Source: a virus
Reading direction: 5' to 3' (one strand)
Length of the DNA stretch: 35,697 bases
Virus record (IMG/VR): IMGVR_UViG_3300006128_000006
Location: 1-35,697 of that record
Part shown: piece by piece, positions 1-7,800 of the stretch
How positions within the stretch are numbered: position 1 is the first letter of the stretch
Layout: every line of letters starts with the position of its first letter
Position numbers and translations under genes: made by a program
Notes under the pieces: generated by a model
The model's input: the letters and a program-made list of their open reading frames with translations, nothing else
Told to the model about the DNA's origin: nothing
The model's database searches: none

Positions 1-100
1 TGGCAAAGGGGAGTCCGGCGTTAGATCCACTGGTCATGCCTCTCAGCTTGCTCGTCTAGGTTCTAGTCGTGCTAAGAAACGTGCCTTAATTGTCGAAGAC
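1..100. repeat. Contig-end direct repeat (circular overlap), left copy
   Basis: The first 100 bases are identical to the last 100 (35598-35697). Joining them keeps the portal reading frame open, which gives a circular or circularly permuted unit of 35,597 bp. Because the repeat sits inside the portal gene, an assembly overlap is far more likely than a physical direct terminal repeat. Confidence 0.95.
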
Positions 101-451
101 AGTCTGGAAAAAGTAGCAACACTCTATCTTAAATTGATGCAAGCCTACGATGCCACGCACTTCAAAGACTCTGAAGGCACGCCCTTTATTGCGGAACAAT
201 TCACAAAAGATTTTGTTGTGAAAGTTGACGCACACAGCAATAGCCCAATCTTTACTGAAGACACAAAACAACTTGCATTTAACTTGTTTAAAGTGGGTGC
301 TATTGATAAGATGGGCTTGCTTGATTTGGTTGAACCACCAATGAAGCAATTGTTGAAAGAAGATTTGAAGAAGCGTGAGGAGAAAGAAGCTGCGATGCCT
401 AAACCGCAAGCACCTGCTCACAAACCGAAATCTGTTCCTAAGGCGGCGTGA
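2..451 (+). CDS. Portal protein, C-terminal part (continues from 34414-35697)
   Basis: This is the 3' portion of the portal gene split by the contig ends; the frame enters at base 2. Joined with the part starting at 34414, it encodes about 544 residues. The tail of the protein carries a typical portal C-terminal stretch (DAHSNSPIFTEDTKQLAF, then DKMGLLDLVEPP) followed by a Lys/Glu- and Pro/Lys-rich end. The portal forms the dodecameric ring at one capsid vertex through which terminase packages DNA and to which the tail adaptor binds. The stop codon overlaps the next start by one base (449-451). Confidence 0.93.
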   Translation, partial: GKGESGVRSTGHASQLARLGSSRAKKRALIVEDSLEKVATLYLKLMQAYDATHFKDSEGTPFIAEQFTKDFVVKVDAHSNSPIFTEDTKQLAFNLFKVGAIDKMGLLDLVEPPMKQLLKEDLKKREEKEAAMPKPQAPAHKPKSVPKAA

Positions 452-612
452 TGGCAACACAAGTCCAACCCAAAGCGGATCAACCAAGAGTTTCAACTGA
501 ATCGTTGAAAAGAGGTGACGCTTCACCTTCTGTGCAGTATCGTAATGTTGCACCAAAAGATTATTCTCGTAACTCCGCTTCAATGAGAAGTTATGGGCGC
601 AGTAAAAGGTAA
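451..612 (+). CDS. Small hypothetical basic protein (53 aa)
   Basis: The ATG shares one base with the portal stop, which is translationally coupled spacing, and the frame runs 53 codons to TAA. The product begins MATQVQPKADQPRVSTES and ends SMRSYGRSKR. It is rich in Ser, Arg, Lys and Gln, has no hydrophobic segment and no recognisable domain. Its place between portal and scaffold-like genes suggests a minor head-assembly or head-packaged role, which is inference only. Confidence 0.6.
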   Translation: MATQVQPKADQPRVSTESLKRGDASPSVQYRNVAPKDYSRNSASMRSYGRSKR

Positions 613-689
613 AGAATTCTCCGTTCAGGGAATCGGGTATGGCTGCTTTCCCGTTGAAATAAGTGGCCGCTGCTAAAGGAGTCATTAAC

Positions 690-731
690 ATGGCACGTAA
701 AGCTCGCAAAGGTCGTAAAGCTCGCAAGTAA
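690..731 (+). CDS. Candidate 13-residue hyperbasic micropeptide
   Basis: A strong Shine-Dalgarno (AAAGGAG, 675-681) lies 8 bases before an ATG that opens a 13-codon frame, MARKARKGRKARK, then TAA. Eight of the 13 residues are Lys or Arg, in a near repeat of ARKxRK. Because the ribosome site is better than those of many neighbours and nothing else follows it, translation is plausible. If made, it would bind nucleic acid non-specifically. Only RBS quality and composition support it. Confidence 0.45.
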   Translation: MARKARKGRKARK

Positions 732-732
732 T

Positions 733-755
733 TAATTGGGGAGTAATCCCCGTTA
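733..755 (+). other. Short hairpin downstream of the micropeptide
   Basis: GGGGA-GTAA-TCCCC forms a 5-bp GC stem closed by a GUAA (GNRA-type) tetraloop, directly after the micropeptide stop. No U-tract follows, so it is not a classical terminator. It may stabilise or process the head-operon mRNA. The rest of 613-870 holds no gene I can support. Confidence 0.4.
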
Positions 756-870
756 ATTGCGGCTAACACCGTTAAGTCCTGCCGAGGGTCGGGAAACTAA
801 AAAATAACTCCTCCCACTTGACTTTCATAGAATTAGTATTAACCTACACACATTCTGATAGGAAATAACT

Positions 871-1410
871 ATGGCAGTGCCACCCGACCAGTTGATGCAG
901 TTGATGAAAAGCCAAAAGGATGCCGCAACTCCTGGTGGAGTGCCTCCTGCTGACGCAGCCCCGATCACTATGTCAGACAGTGCGACACCTCCAATGGGTT
1001 CGCCTATGTCTACCCCAGAACCCAAGATGGGTAATCGTGAAGCCTCAATGATTAACATTGGTATGGCTACCGATTTGTTAGAACAAGCTCTTCCCGCACT
1101 TGGTAGTGAATCGCCAGAAGGTCAGAAGATTCTGAATGCCATTCGCACCATCTCCGGAATTATCGGTCCTCGCAAAGCGAGAACAAACGAATTGCAACAA
1201 TCAGAAATTTTACAGTTGCTGCAAAATCTGCCTCAAGCAGGTGGCTCATCTCCAGAAGCAAAAGTTATGGCGGGTGCGCCTTCAGTTCCCGGTATGTCAC
1301 CAACGGGTCAACCCACTCCACCACCTCCAGTTGCACCTCCCGGTGGAATGAAACCTCCTGGTGCTCCTGGTCTTCCCCCTCCCGGAGGCGGTTTGCCTCC
1401 TCCAATGTAA
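871..1410 (+). CDS. Pro-rich head-operon protein of unknown function (179 aa)
   Basis: The start is supported by AGGAAA 6 bases upstream. Residues 1-50 are Pro/Ala/Met-rich. A central region of about 55-110 (ASMINIGMATDLLEQALPAL, then IRTISGIIGPRK) is predicted helical. The C-terminal 50 residues are a low-complexity Pro/Gly tail (PPPPVAPPGG, LPPPGGG) with no defined fold. Genes of this type lie between portal and scaffold in marine and freshwater short-tailed phages. The role is unknown; a scaffold- or head-associated function is inferred from position. Confidence 0.75.
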   Translation: MAVPPDQLMQLMKSQKDAATPGGVPPADAAPITMSDSATPPMGSPMSTPEPKMGNREASMINIGMATDLLEQALPALGSESPEGQKILNAIRTISGIIGPRKARTNELQQSEILQLLQNLPQAGGSSPEAKVMAGAPSVPGMSPTGQPTPPPPVAPPGGMKPPGAPGLPPPGGGLPPPM

Positions 1411-1420
1411 AGGAATCAAA

Positions 1421-1606
1421 ATGGACTTATTTAAACCACGTGGTGCGTCTGCTCCCCGCAATCCAACAGACAACAACCAGAAAAACGGTCAAATTGTTAA
1501 CACACCCCGTTATTCACAATTTGGTGGTCTGACTTCAGCTCCTAAGGCTGGGTACAAAAACATGATGTCGATGTCCCGTCCTGGTGACACGAAGAAAGTT
1601 ATCTAA
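1421..1606 (+). CDS. Small hypothetical head-operon protein (61 aa)
   Basis: The ATG at 1421 has AAAGGAA 6 bases upstream and follows the previous stop by 10 bases. The frame is open further upstream, but this start fits the ribosome site and avoids overlapping the Pro-rich gene. The product (MDLFKPRGASAPRN..., ending PGDTKKVI) is basic and polar, with no domain recognised. It sits directly ahead of the scaffold-like gene in a tightly packed cistron series. Confidence 0.7.
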   Translation: MDLFKPRGASAPRNPTDNNQKNGQIVNTPRYSQFGGLTSAPKAGYKNMMSMSRPGDTKKVI

Positions 1607-1625
1607 AGCATTCTAGGGGATAAAT

Positions 1626-2159
1626 ATGAGTAGCTTAGAGAACATGGATCAAGCTCAGATTTACGAATTGGCGAAGTTGACCAAGACGCTATCTGAAAGT
1701 CCTGAAACCCGCAAAGAACTCTTACGAATGACGAAGAAGGTTAACCCTGAAATGGTTTTTCCTGAACTAGAGATCGAAGATTACACAAACCAAAAAATTA
1801 CCGCTGCTGAAGAAAAAGTTATAGCAATGGAAAATAAGTTGCGTGAGCGTGAGATTCGTGATCAGTTAGAGTCTAAGCGCAAGAAACTCAAAGAGACTTA
1901 TAACGTGGATGATAATGCTGTGAGCGAAATTGAAAAAATCATGCTCGATCAAGGCATCACCAATCACGATACAGCAGCACAACATTGGGAATGGATGAAG
2001 CAAGCTGCTGAACCCACGCCCACTGGCTACAACCCTAATGCAATGAACAAGTTTGACTTGTCAAAGTATTGGAAAAATCCGCAGCAAGCGGCTCGTAATG
2101 AGGCAGCTACTGCATTGCAGGAAATTCATAACATTGGTCGTAGACCAATTGGTATTTGA
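1626..2159 (+). CDS. Putative capsid scaffolding protein (177 aa)
   Basis: The gene immediately precedes the major capsid gene. The product is highly charged with a long helical/coiled-coil stretch (residues about 55-110, with KITAAEEKVIAMENKLRERE) and a polar C-terminus ending in a basic NIGRRPIGI. These traits and the position match tailed-phage scaffolding proteins, which template procapsid assembly and then leave. Its Shine-Dalgarno is AGGGGAT, the variant common in the leftward arm. Sequence alone does not prove scaffolding. Confidence 0.65.
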   Translation: MSSLENMDQAQIYELAKLTKTLSESPETRKELLRMTKKVNPEMVFPELEIEDYTNQKITAAEEKVIAMENKLREREIRDQLESKRKKLKETYNVDDNAVSEIEKIMLDQGITNHDTAAQHWEWMKQAAEPTPTGYNPNAMNKFDLSKYWKNPQQAARNEAATALQEIHNIGRRPIGI

Positions 2160-2215
2160 TTTCGGGGAAATTTGTTTGGCGGCTTTGTGCCGTTCTTTAA
2201 CTAAGGAGATTTAAT

Positions 2216-3226
2216 ATGCCTATCGGCGGCGGTATTCTCCCTCAGAGTGGCACAAGTCAATACAATGAATTGACTTACGTTACTCGTAGGGCATTTATTC
2301 CCAAGCTGGTTGTCCAGCTTTACAACTCAACCCCCCTTATGGCTGCTTTGATTGCCAACAGTCAGCAAGCATCAGGCGGTGTGAGCCAAGTAACTGTTCC
2401 TGTTCAGGGCGCACAGTTTGTAAACGCACAATGGTCTGACTACTCTGGTTCTTTCAACCAGCCTTCAGTCCAGCAAGGTGCTTTCAATGCTGAGTTCAAC
2501 CTCAAGCTGATGATTGCTCCAGTTCCATTCCTCGGTATGGAAGGTGCGGTTCAACAAGACTACGCTATTATTCCTCTGATCGAAGCTCGTATGAACGATG
2601 CGACCAACGTGATGATGGATGCAATGGCAACCGCCTTGTACACCAACTACACCAATACCCAACAATTCATCGGTTTGCCCGGTGCAATTGATGACGGTAC
2701 TAACCTGCAAACCTACGGTAACATCAACCGTTCGACCTACACCTGGTGGAAGTCGAAAGTTTATGCTGCTGGTAGCGTCAACCCAACCCGTCAAAACATT
2801 CTTCAGTACATTTCTGGTACTGTTAAGAACGGCGCAGAAGTTCCTACTTTCGGCGTTTGCGGTTTCGGTACTTGGACGCTCTTGGCTCAAGACTATGTTG
2901 GTCAAGAGCAATACGTTATCACCCCCGGTCATGGTTTCGATGGTGACAACAACGGTCCTCAAGCTGCATTCCGTGCATTGATGGTCGCTGGTGTGCCAAT
3001 TTATCCTGATCCATACTGTCCAGAAGGCACGGTATATTTCATCAACAGCAACTATCTGTCGCTCTACATTCACGAGCAAGGTTCGTTCGTGTTTACTGGC
3101 TTTGAATCGACTCTGCCTAACTGGCAAATCGGTTACGTCGGTGCGGTTCTGATGATTGCGGAATTGGTTTCGACCAAGCCCAAGTCGATGACCCGTGTGT
3201 CTGGCTATAACTCAATCGCTATCTAA
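2216..3226 (+). CDS. Major capsid protein (336 aa)
   Basis: This is the capsid shell subunit, presumably HK97-fold as in all tailed phages. It has a strong Shine-Dalgarno (AAGGAGAT). Typical elements are an N-arm with TRRAFIPKLVVQLYNSTPL, a central acidic/hydrophobic helix (IPLIEARMNDATNVMMDAMA, the spine-helix position) and a C-terminal GVPIYPDPYCPEG...YLSLYIHEQGSF section. Length fits the family, and there is no protease gene nearby and no obvious cleavable delta domain. Codon use is C-ending-rich compared with neighbours, as expected of the most abundant protein. Confidence 0.9.
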   Translation: MPIGGGILPQSGTSQYNELTYVTRRAFIPKLVVQLYNSTPLMAALIANSQQASGGVSQVTVPVQGAQFVNAQWSDYSGSFNQPSVQQGAFNAEFNLKLMIAPVPFLGMEGAVQQDYAIIPLIEARMNDATNVMMDAMATALYTNYTNTQQFIGLPGAIDDGTNLQTYGNINRSTYTWWKSKVYAAGSVNPTRQNILQYISGTVKNGAEVPTFGVCGFGTWTLLAQDYVGQEQYVITPGHGFDGDNNGPQAAFRALMVAGVPIYPDPYCPEGTVYFINSNYLSLYIHEQGSFVFTGFESTLPNWQIGYVGAVLMIAELVSTKPKSMTRVSGYNSIAI

Positions 3227-3238
3227 GGAGATATAGTC

Positions 3239-3592
3239 ATGTCACTTGGTTTAAACAAAATTGTTCTCGCTAATGCCAGTACTAACACTCCTGGTGCTTA
3301 TTGGCAGCTTACGACCTTAACTGGTAACAACAGCACAACTATTGTTCCAGCAGGTACGTATCTGTTGTTCCCAACGGCTAACGTAACCATCGAAGCAGTG
3401 TCGGCTTACAACACCAACACCGCTTGCGCTACGCCTTCAACCTGGTCAACCCTCATTGCCAATAATACTGGCGGTGTATTGATCTCTGACGGTGTTAACG
3501 TTCGTGCAAACGTTATCGTTGCTACTGCTACCACGATTACCTTGGCTACGGTCAACGGTGGTCAGGCAGTATCCGGCACTTACAACAGTTAA
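3239..3592 (+). CDS. Small capsid-associated structural protein (117 aa)
   Basis: It lies 12 bases after the capsid gene with a near-identical leader (AAGGAGATATAGTC), suggesting similarly high expression. The sequence is almost entirely beta-prone Thr/Asn/Val/Ala with few charged residues. These traits resemble decoration or head-stabilisation proteins, or small fibres. Function is inferred from position and composition. Confidence 0.65.
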   Translation: MSLGLNKIVLANASTNTPGAYWQLTTLTGNNSTTIVPAGTYLLFPTANVTIEAVSAYNTNTACATPSTWSTLIANNTGGVLISDGVNVRANVIVATATTITLATVNGGQAVSGTYNS

Positions 3593-3601
3593 GGAGCAAA
3601 C

Positions 3602-4063
3602 ATGGCTAATTACGATTCAGTCAGTCAATTCTATCTTGACAGTTTCGGTAATGGTCGTGTTGCTGTCGTAAAAGCCACCGCATTAAATACTACGGGTAAC
3701 GCAGTTGTTACTTTGCCTATTTTGAGTGGTGGTTTAACTAATGCAAATGCTGCTGTTGGTTCTGGTGCAATTATTGTTCGTCGGATCACCGTTCAAAATG
3801 CTACTGGTTCAGTCGCATCGGCAAACGTGTCAATCACAACGACTAATGATGGCAACATCTCCAACGCTGTAGTTGCAAACGTTGTACTGAGTAATTTGAC
3901 AGGTGGCGGTAAATACCAAGACCTAACAATTAACGGTGCTTACGGCGCAAATACTGCTGTTACTGGCTTTGTCACTCAAGCACTTTATGTCAACGTCAAC
4001 ACTGCTAGTGGAAACAGTAACACTGTTGATATTGCAGTTTATGGCGATGTAGTGAGCTTCTAA
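3602..4063 (+). CDS. Beta-rich structural protein, possible capsid decoration (153 aa)
   Basis: A strong AAGGAG ribosome site precedes the ATG. The product is Val/Asn/Thr/Gly-rich with alternating beta-strand character (GAIIVRRITVQNATGSVASA, NVVLSNLTGGG) and an N-terminal MANYDSVSQFYLDSFGNGR. It shares the style of the preceding 117-residue protein and probably forms part of the outer head. Low charge and absence of signal peptide or catalytic motif argue against an enzyme. Confidence 0.65.
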   Translation: MANYDSVSQFYLDSFGNGRVAVVKATALNTTGNAVVTLPILSGGLTNANAAVGSGAIIVRRITVQNATGSVASANVSITTTNDGNISNAVVANVVLSNLTGGGKYQDLTINGAYGANTAVTGFVTQALYVNVNTASGNSNTVDIAVYGDVVSF

Positions 4064-4396
4064 ATGTCTATTATCTACGTAACTAACAATTCTGACAAAA
4101 TCCTTAAAGATGGCTATTGCGGTCAGTTCTGGACTTTTAAGATTGGAGAAACTGTCGAGTTGCATGAAGATGCAGCCCGACATATCTTTGGTTACAAAGT
4201 AGAAGACAAAGAACCTTTTCTGGCAAGGCTCGGATGGATTAGGACTGCTAATGATTTGGAAGATGGATTAGAGCGTCTTTCAAAGTGGCAGTTTTCCTCT
4301 GAGCCTCCAAAAAAGAACCACGAATCCCCGGTGGTGGAAAGAGTACCTCTGCGAGCTGTAAAGCAAACAGAGGGAAAAGTCCGATCAGCAGCCTAA
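4064..4396 (+). CDS. Conserved head-tail region protein of unknown function (110 aa)
   Basis: The ATG directly abuts the previous stop. The N-terminal two thirds look like a small globular domain (IIYVTNNSDKILKDGYCGQFWTFK, EDAARHIFGYK); the last 40 residues are basic and disordered. Position between the capsid and adaptor genes suggests a head-completion or virion-associated protein. I recognise the layout but no named family. Confidence 0.6.
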   Translation: MSIIYVTNNSDKILKDGYCGQFWTFKIGETVELHEDAARHIFGYKVEDKEPFLARLGWIRTANDLEDGLERLSKWQFSSEPPKKNHESPVVERVPLRAVKQTEGKVRSAA

Positions 4397-4410
4397 GTTA
4401 TGGAACGTAA

Positions 4411-5292
4411 ATGTCGCAAAATCTCTCCGGGTACATCACGGAAGTCAGACGTTTGCTGCATGATGCCAATGCGAATTTTTACACGGATCAGCAGCTAACA
4501 GATTACATTAATTCCGCACGGGAACGTCTTGTGCGTGATACTGGCTGTCTGCGAACGATTCAGGTTATACAAACACCCCCTCCTCCAGCTACAACGATTG
4601 GTGGCGTAACCGCTACCGCACCAACACCTTGGTTAGCCAATACTTATTATGCTGCTGGAACATTTATATTCAGTAATATTTACACCTACCAGGTTACAAC
4701 GGCAGGAACAACAAGCAGTTCTGCGCCACCGTATCCATTAAGTTCTGGTAGCACATTTAACAATTATCCACCTAGCACTGAGTTCTTAAATGGTACTTGT
4801 GGTTTGACGTATGTAGGTAACGTTGAGCAGATACCTTTCTCAACCTTACCGCAAGGGCTACAAACTTTAGATATTCTTAACATCAACTTGTATTGGGGTA
4901 ATTCTCGTGTGCCATTGGACTATTTGTCCTGGTCAGACTTCAATGCAAGGCTAAGATTTTGGCAAAACTACATTGGTAGACCTTGTTGTTTCTCTGTATA
5001 TGGTCAAAATACGATTTATATCGGTCCTATTCCAGATCAAATCTATCAAATTGAGATGGATACCGTTATTTTGCCTTTACCTTTGAGTTTAAGTACGCCA
5101 ACGGTCAACGATACCATTCAATCGCCTTATACAAGCCCTGTACAGTTCTATGCAGCGTATTTGGCTAAGTTCTATGAGCAATCGTTTGGTGAATCTGAGA
5201 TTTACAAGCAACAATACACTGCACAAGCTCAATCTGTACTGAATTCGGTCTTCACACGAAGAATTCCATCTCCATATAGCAATATTTATTGA
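4411..5292 (+). CDS. Head-tail adaptor protein, P22 gp4-like (293 aa)
   Basis: The N-terminus (GYITEVRRLLHDANANFYTDQ, then QLTDYINSARERLVRDTG) is the helical signature of short-tail adaptor proteins of the P22 gp4/SU10 adaptor type, which bind beneath the portal ring and carry the nozzle. A Pro/Thr/Ser loop (50-120) and a C-terminal helical section (YAAYLAKFYEQSFGESEIYKQ) follow. At 293 residues it is longer than P22 gp4 (about 165), mainly because of the loop. The next gene, the nozzle candidate, supports the assignment. Confidence 0.75.
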   Translation: MSQNLSGYITEVRRLLHDANANFYTDQQLTDYINSARERLVRDTGCLRTIQVIQTPPPPATTIGGVTATAPTPWLANTYYAAGTFIFSNIYTYQVTTAGTTSSSAPPYPLSSGSTFNNYPPSTEFLNGTCGLTYVGNVEQIPFSTLPQGLQTLDILNINLYWGNSRVPLDYLSWSDFNARLRFWQNYIGRPCCFSVYGQNTIYIGPIPDQIYQIEMDTVILPLPLSLSTPTVNDTIQSPYTSPVQFYAAYLAKFYEQSFGESEIYKQQYTAQAQSVLNSVFTRRIPSPYSNIY

Positions 5293-5293
5293 T

Positions 5294-7282
5294 ATGGCAG
5301 CGGCAGAGCAGAAAAAATCGTATCAAGTAGTCAAAACCTTTAGGGGAATTGATACTCAAGCTAACCGCACAGCTATTAAAGAAGATGAGTTTTCTTGGTT
5401 AGAAAATGCTCAACCTATTGGTTACGCTAACCTAAAGATCATTCCTAACTACAATACTGTCACGATAGCCAATACTGCTGTTACGTGGGCAAATACTGCC
5501 ACGACTTTAACTTCTGGAAACGTTAAATTAAAAGATTATGTGATTGCATTCCAGGCAGATGGAAGCGCACAGTATTACAACGCTACAGATGGCACAAAGG
5601 GTGTTGTTGCTAGTGCAGGTACATTTAGTGGTGCAGGAGTACAAACCGCACAATGGAAGAACGACAGAATCTTAATTCTTGATCCATCTAAGGGTTATTT
5701 CTCTTGGGATGGCAATAATGTTGTCAATATTGGTTCTGTAGGCGTTATTGCGGTTACAAATGGCGGTTCTGGCTATGTCAGCCCAAGTGTCACAATTGGT
5801 GCGCCTGGTGCAAACGGTACACAAGCCAACGCTGTGGCAACCGTATTGTCTGGTGTGGTTGAAACTATCTCTTTGGTTGATGCGGGTTCTGGATATAACC
5901 CTGCAAGCCCACCTAGCGTCACAATTAATGATGCGTCAGGCACAGGTGCAACCGCTATTGCAGGTGTAGTGACATTTGCGACAGGTACAGCCTCTGCTGT
6001 GGTGGTCACAGGCGGTAAAGGATATACAAACGCTGCAAATACCGTTGTGTCGTTCTCAGGGGGTGGTGGTTCAGGTGCTGCTGGTACTGCCATCCTCGCT
6101 GGCGGTCAGGTAACGGAAATTGTAATTACGAATCCAGGTTCAGGTTACACAAATGCAGCCAATTTGGTGGTGACCGTCTCAGGTGGAGGTGGAACAGGTG
6201 CAGTACTTAAAGGAATTGTTAACTCTGATCCGAACGTTGGGATTGCGTCTTTTTCAGGGCGTGTGTGGATCGCTGCGGGTAGGACTATATATTACTCTGC
6301 TGCTAATTCCTACACTGATTTTACTTCTGTTTCTGCTGGCAGTTTTGTTTTAACAGATGAAACCCTACATGGAAACATACAGCAGATTTTATCTGCCAAT
6401 AACTTCCTGTATGTATTTGGCGATGATTCAATTAATGTTATCTCAAACGTTATTGTTAACAGCAATGGCGTTACGTTATTCACCAATACAAACGTATCGG
6501 CATCTGTAGGGTCAAAAAGACCGTATACGATCTTCCCGTATTTCCGTTCTGTGCTGTTTTTGAACGATTATGGCGTGTATGCACTCGTTGGTAGCACGAC
6601 AACCAAACTATCAGACCCTTTAGACGGTATTTTCCCTAATATCGACTTCACATACCCGATTTATGCAGGTCAAGTGCTGCTGAACAACATTTTGTGCGCT
6701 GCATTTAACTTTAGATACTATGATTCAGTATTTACGCAGTCATATCGCTATATTCAAGCTGTTTTCTTTGAAAAGAAGTGGTTTATCACTTCTCAAGGCG
6801 ACAATCTGACGTATATCACTTCTGTCCCGCTAAATGGTCGTATTACGCTGTTTGGTACGGATGGCACGACTTTATATCAGCTATATCAGAACGTATCGGG
6901 TTCCATCACCAGTAGGATTCAGACTGCTTTGTTGCCAATGGGTGACCCAATACGCACTAAGCAAGCTCTAAAAATCGGTATTGAAGCGACTGCTACGAAT
7001 GTAAGTTCGATCACGATGAGTGCAACGGTCGATTACGAGAATGGATCAAGCCCACCTTATACGCTGACTTCTCTAGTGGTTTGGCAGAACAATAATCTGC
7101 AAACGATACCGTGGGTGAATAACAGTAGTGTACAGATAGGCTGGGGTCAGATTGGCTACGCTTTGTACAAAACTGATGCGTCACAGTATGGAAAATATTT
7201 AGGCATTACAGTAACATCTACTAATCCTGCGTTTACTGTAAATGGATTCGAATTTGAACATGAATTGAGAGTGAGGTTCTAA
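5294..7282 (+). CDS. Tail nozzle/stabilisation protein with inserted Gly-rich repeats (662 aa)
   Basis: It follows the adaptor by one base. The N-terminus (KTFRGIDTQANRTAIKEDEF, then SWLENA) and repeated WD-like beta segments (ILILDPSKGYFSWDG, FLYVFGDDSINVIS, VLFLNDYGVYALVG) match the beta-propeller tail proteins of short-tailed phages (P22 gp10-like/nozzle), which seal the tail channel. Residues about 150-310 are four degenerate copies of a roughly 40-residue unit, xxVTNxGSGYxxxPxVTIxGxxGTGAxAxA. They are inserted between two propeller strands and probably form a protruding beta structure. Confidence 0.75.
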   Translation: MAAAEQKKSYQVVKTFRGIDTQANRTAIKEDEFSWLENAQPIGYANLKIIPNYNTVTIANTAVTWANTATTLTSGNVKLKDYVIAFQADGSAQYYNATDGTKGVVASAGTFSGAGVQTAQWKNDRILILDPSKGYFSWDGNNVVNIGSVGVIAVTNGGSGYVSPSVTIGAPGANGTQANAVATVLSGVVETISLVDAGSGYNPASPPSVTINDASGTGATAIAGVVTFATGTASAVVVTGGKGYTNAANTVVSFSGGGGSGAAGTAILAGGQVTEIVITNPGSGYTNAANLVVTVSGGGGTGAVLKGIVNSDPNVGIASFSGRVWIAAGRTIYYSAANSYTDFTSVSAGSFVLTDETLHGNIQQILSANNFLYVFGDDSINVISNVIVNSNGVTLFTNTNVSASVGSKRPYTIFPYFRSVLFLNDYGVYALVGSTTTKLSDPLDGIFPNIDFTYPIYAGQVLLNNILCAAFNFRYYDSVFTQSYRYIQAVFFEKKWFITSQGDNLTYITSVPLNGRITLFGTDGTTLYQLYQNVSGSITSRIQTALLPMGDPIRTKQALKIGIEATATNVSSITMSATVDYENGSSPPYTLTSLVVWQNNNLQTIPWVNNSSVQIGWGQIGYALYKTDASQYGKYLGITVTSTNPAFTVNGFEFEHELRVRF

Positions 7283-7800
7283 TGGCTGTCCCATATACCT
7301 TTGCAACTGCAACGACTGCGATTCCGTTATCGCAACTGGATTCCAATTTTGCGACAGCTATTACGATTGGTAACACGGCTGTGTACCTTGGGAACACCAC
7401 TACATCGTTTGGTAACGTAACCCTAACTAACGTAACTATATCTAGTGGTAACGTGTCATCGGGGGTTACGCTTACCAACCCAACTGTCACTAACTACGTA
7501 GAAACGCTCTATACAGCGACAGGAAACACGACTGTATCTCTGAGTAACGGTACGATACAAGAGATCACTACAAGCGGTTCTACAACGATTACGCTACCTT
7601 CTAGTGTGGCAGGAAAGAGCTACACCATTATTGTTAAGTACAACGCTGCTGATGCGTTGACATGGAGCAGTAGTTCAACATTGAAATGGGCGGGTGGTAC
7701 GACACCTACACCGACTTCTGCTACGGGTAAGATTGATATTTTCAACTTCTATCAAGATGGCACAAATACGTATGGTGCTGTTTATGGGCAGAATTTCTAA
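7282..7800 (+). CDS. Tail fibre/appendage protein (172 aa)
   Basis: It overlaps the nozzle stop by one base. The N-terminus (PYTFATATTAIPLSQLDSNF, then ATAITIGNTAVYLGNTTT) is the attachment segment common to phage fibres, followed by an Asn/Thr/Ser-rich repetitive stalk and a small C-terminal head (GKSYTIIVKYNAADALTW, ending YGAVYGQNF). It probably trimerises and attaches near the tail hub. Receptor specificity cannot be read. Confidence 0.7.
   Translation: MAVPYTFATATTAIPLSQLDSNFATAITIGNTAVYLGNTTTSFGNVTLTNVTISSGNVSSGVTLTNPTVTNYVETLYTATGNTTVSLSNGTIQEITTSGSTTITLPSSVAGKSYTIIVKYNAADALTWSSSSTLKWAGGTTPTPTSATGKIDIFNFYQDGTNTYGAVYGQNF

Noticed and set aside
1-100. Physical direct terminal repeat for packaging
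   Set aside because: It lies inside the portal gene and joins its frame exactly, as expected from a circular assembly overlap.
639-662. 7-codon leader peptide MAAFPLK
   Set aside because: Too short and the ribosome site is weak; no control structure depends on it.
86-769. 227-codon minus-strand frame over the portal end
   Set aside because: Opposite to the portal coding end and small plus-strand genes; no motif or ribosome site.
1435-1444. ACCACGTGGT palindrome as a second parS
   Set aside because: Only the CACGTG core matches; flanks lack the TTTC/GAAA of parS, and it is explained by codons for KPRGA in a coding gene.
2465-3127. 220-codon minus-strand frame in the capsid gene
   Set aside because: It mirrors the capsid gene, lacks a ribosome site and a family-like sequence; the plus-strand protein is clear.
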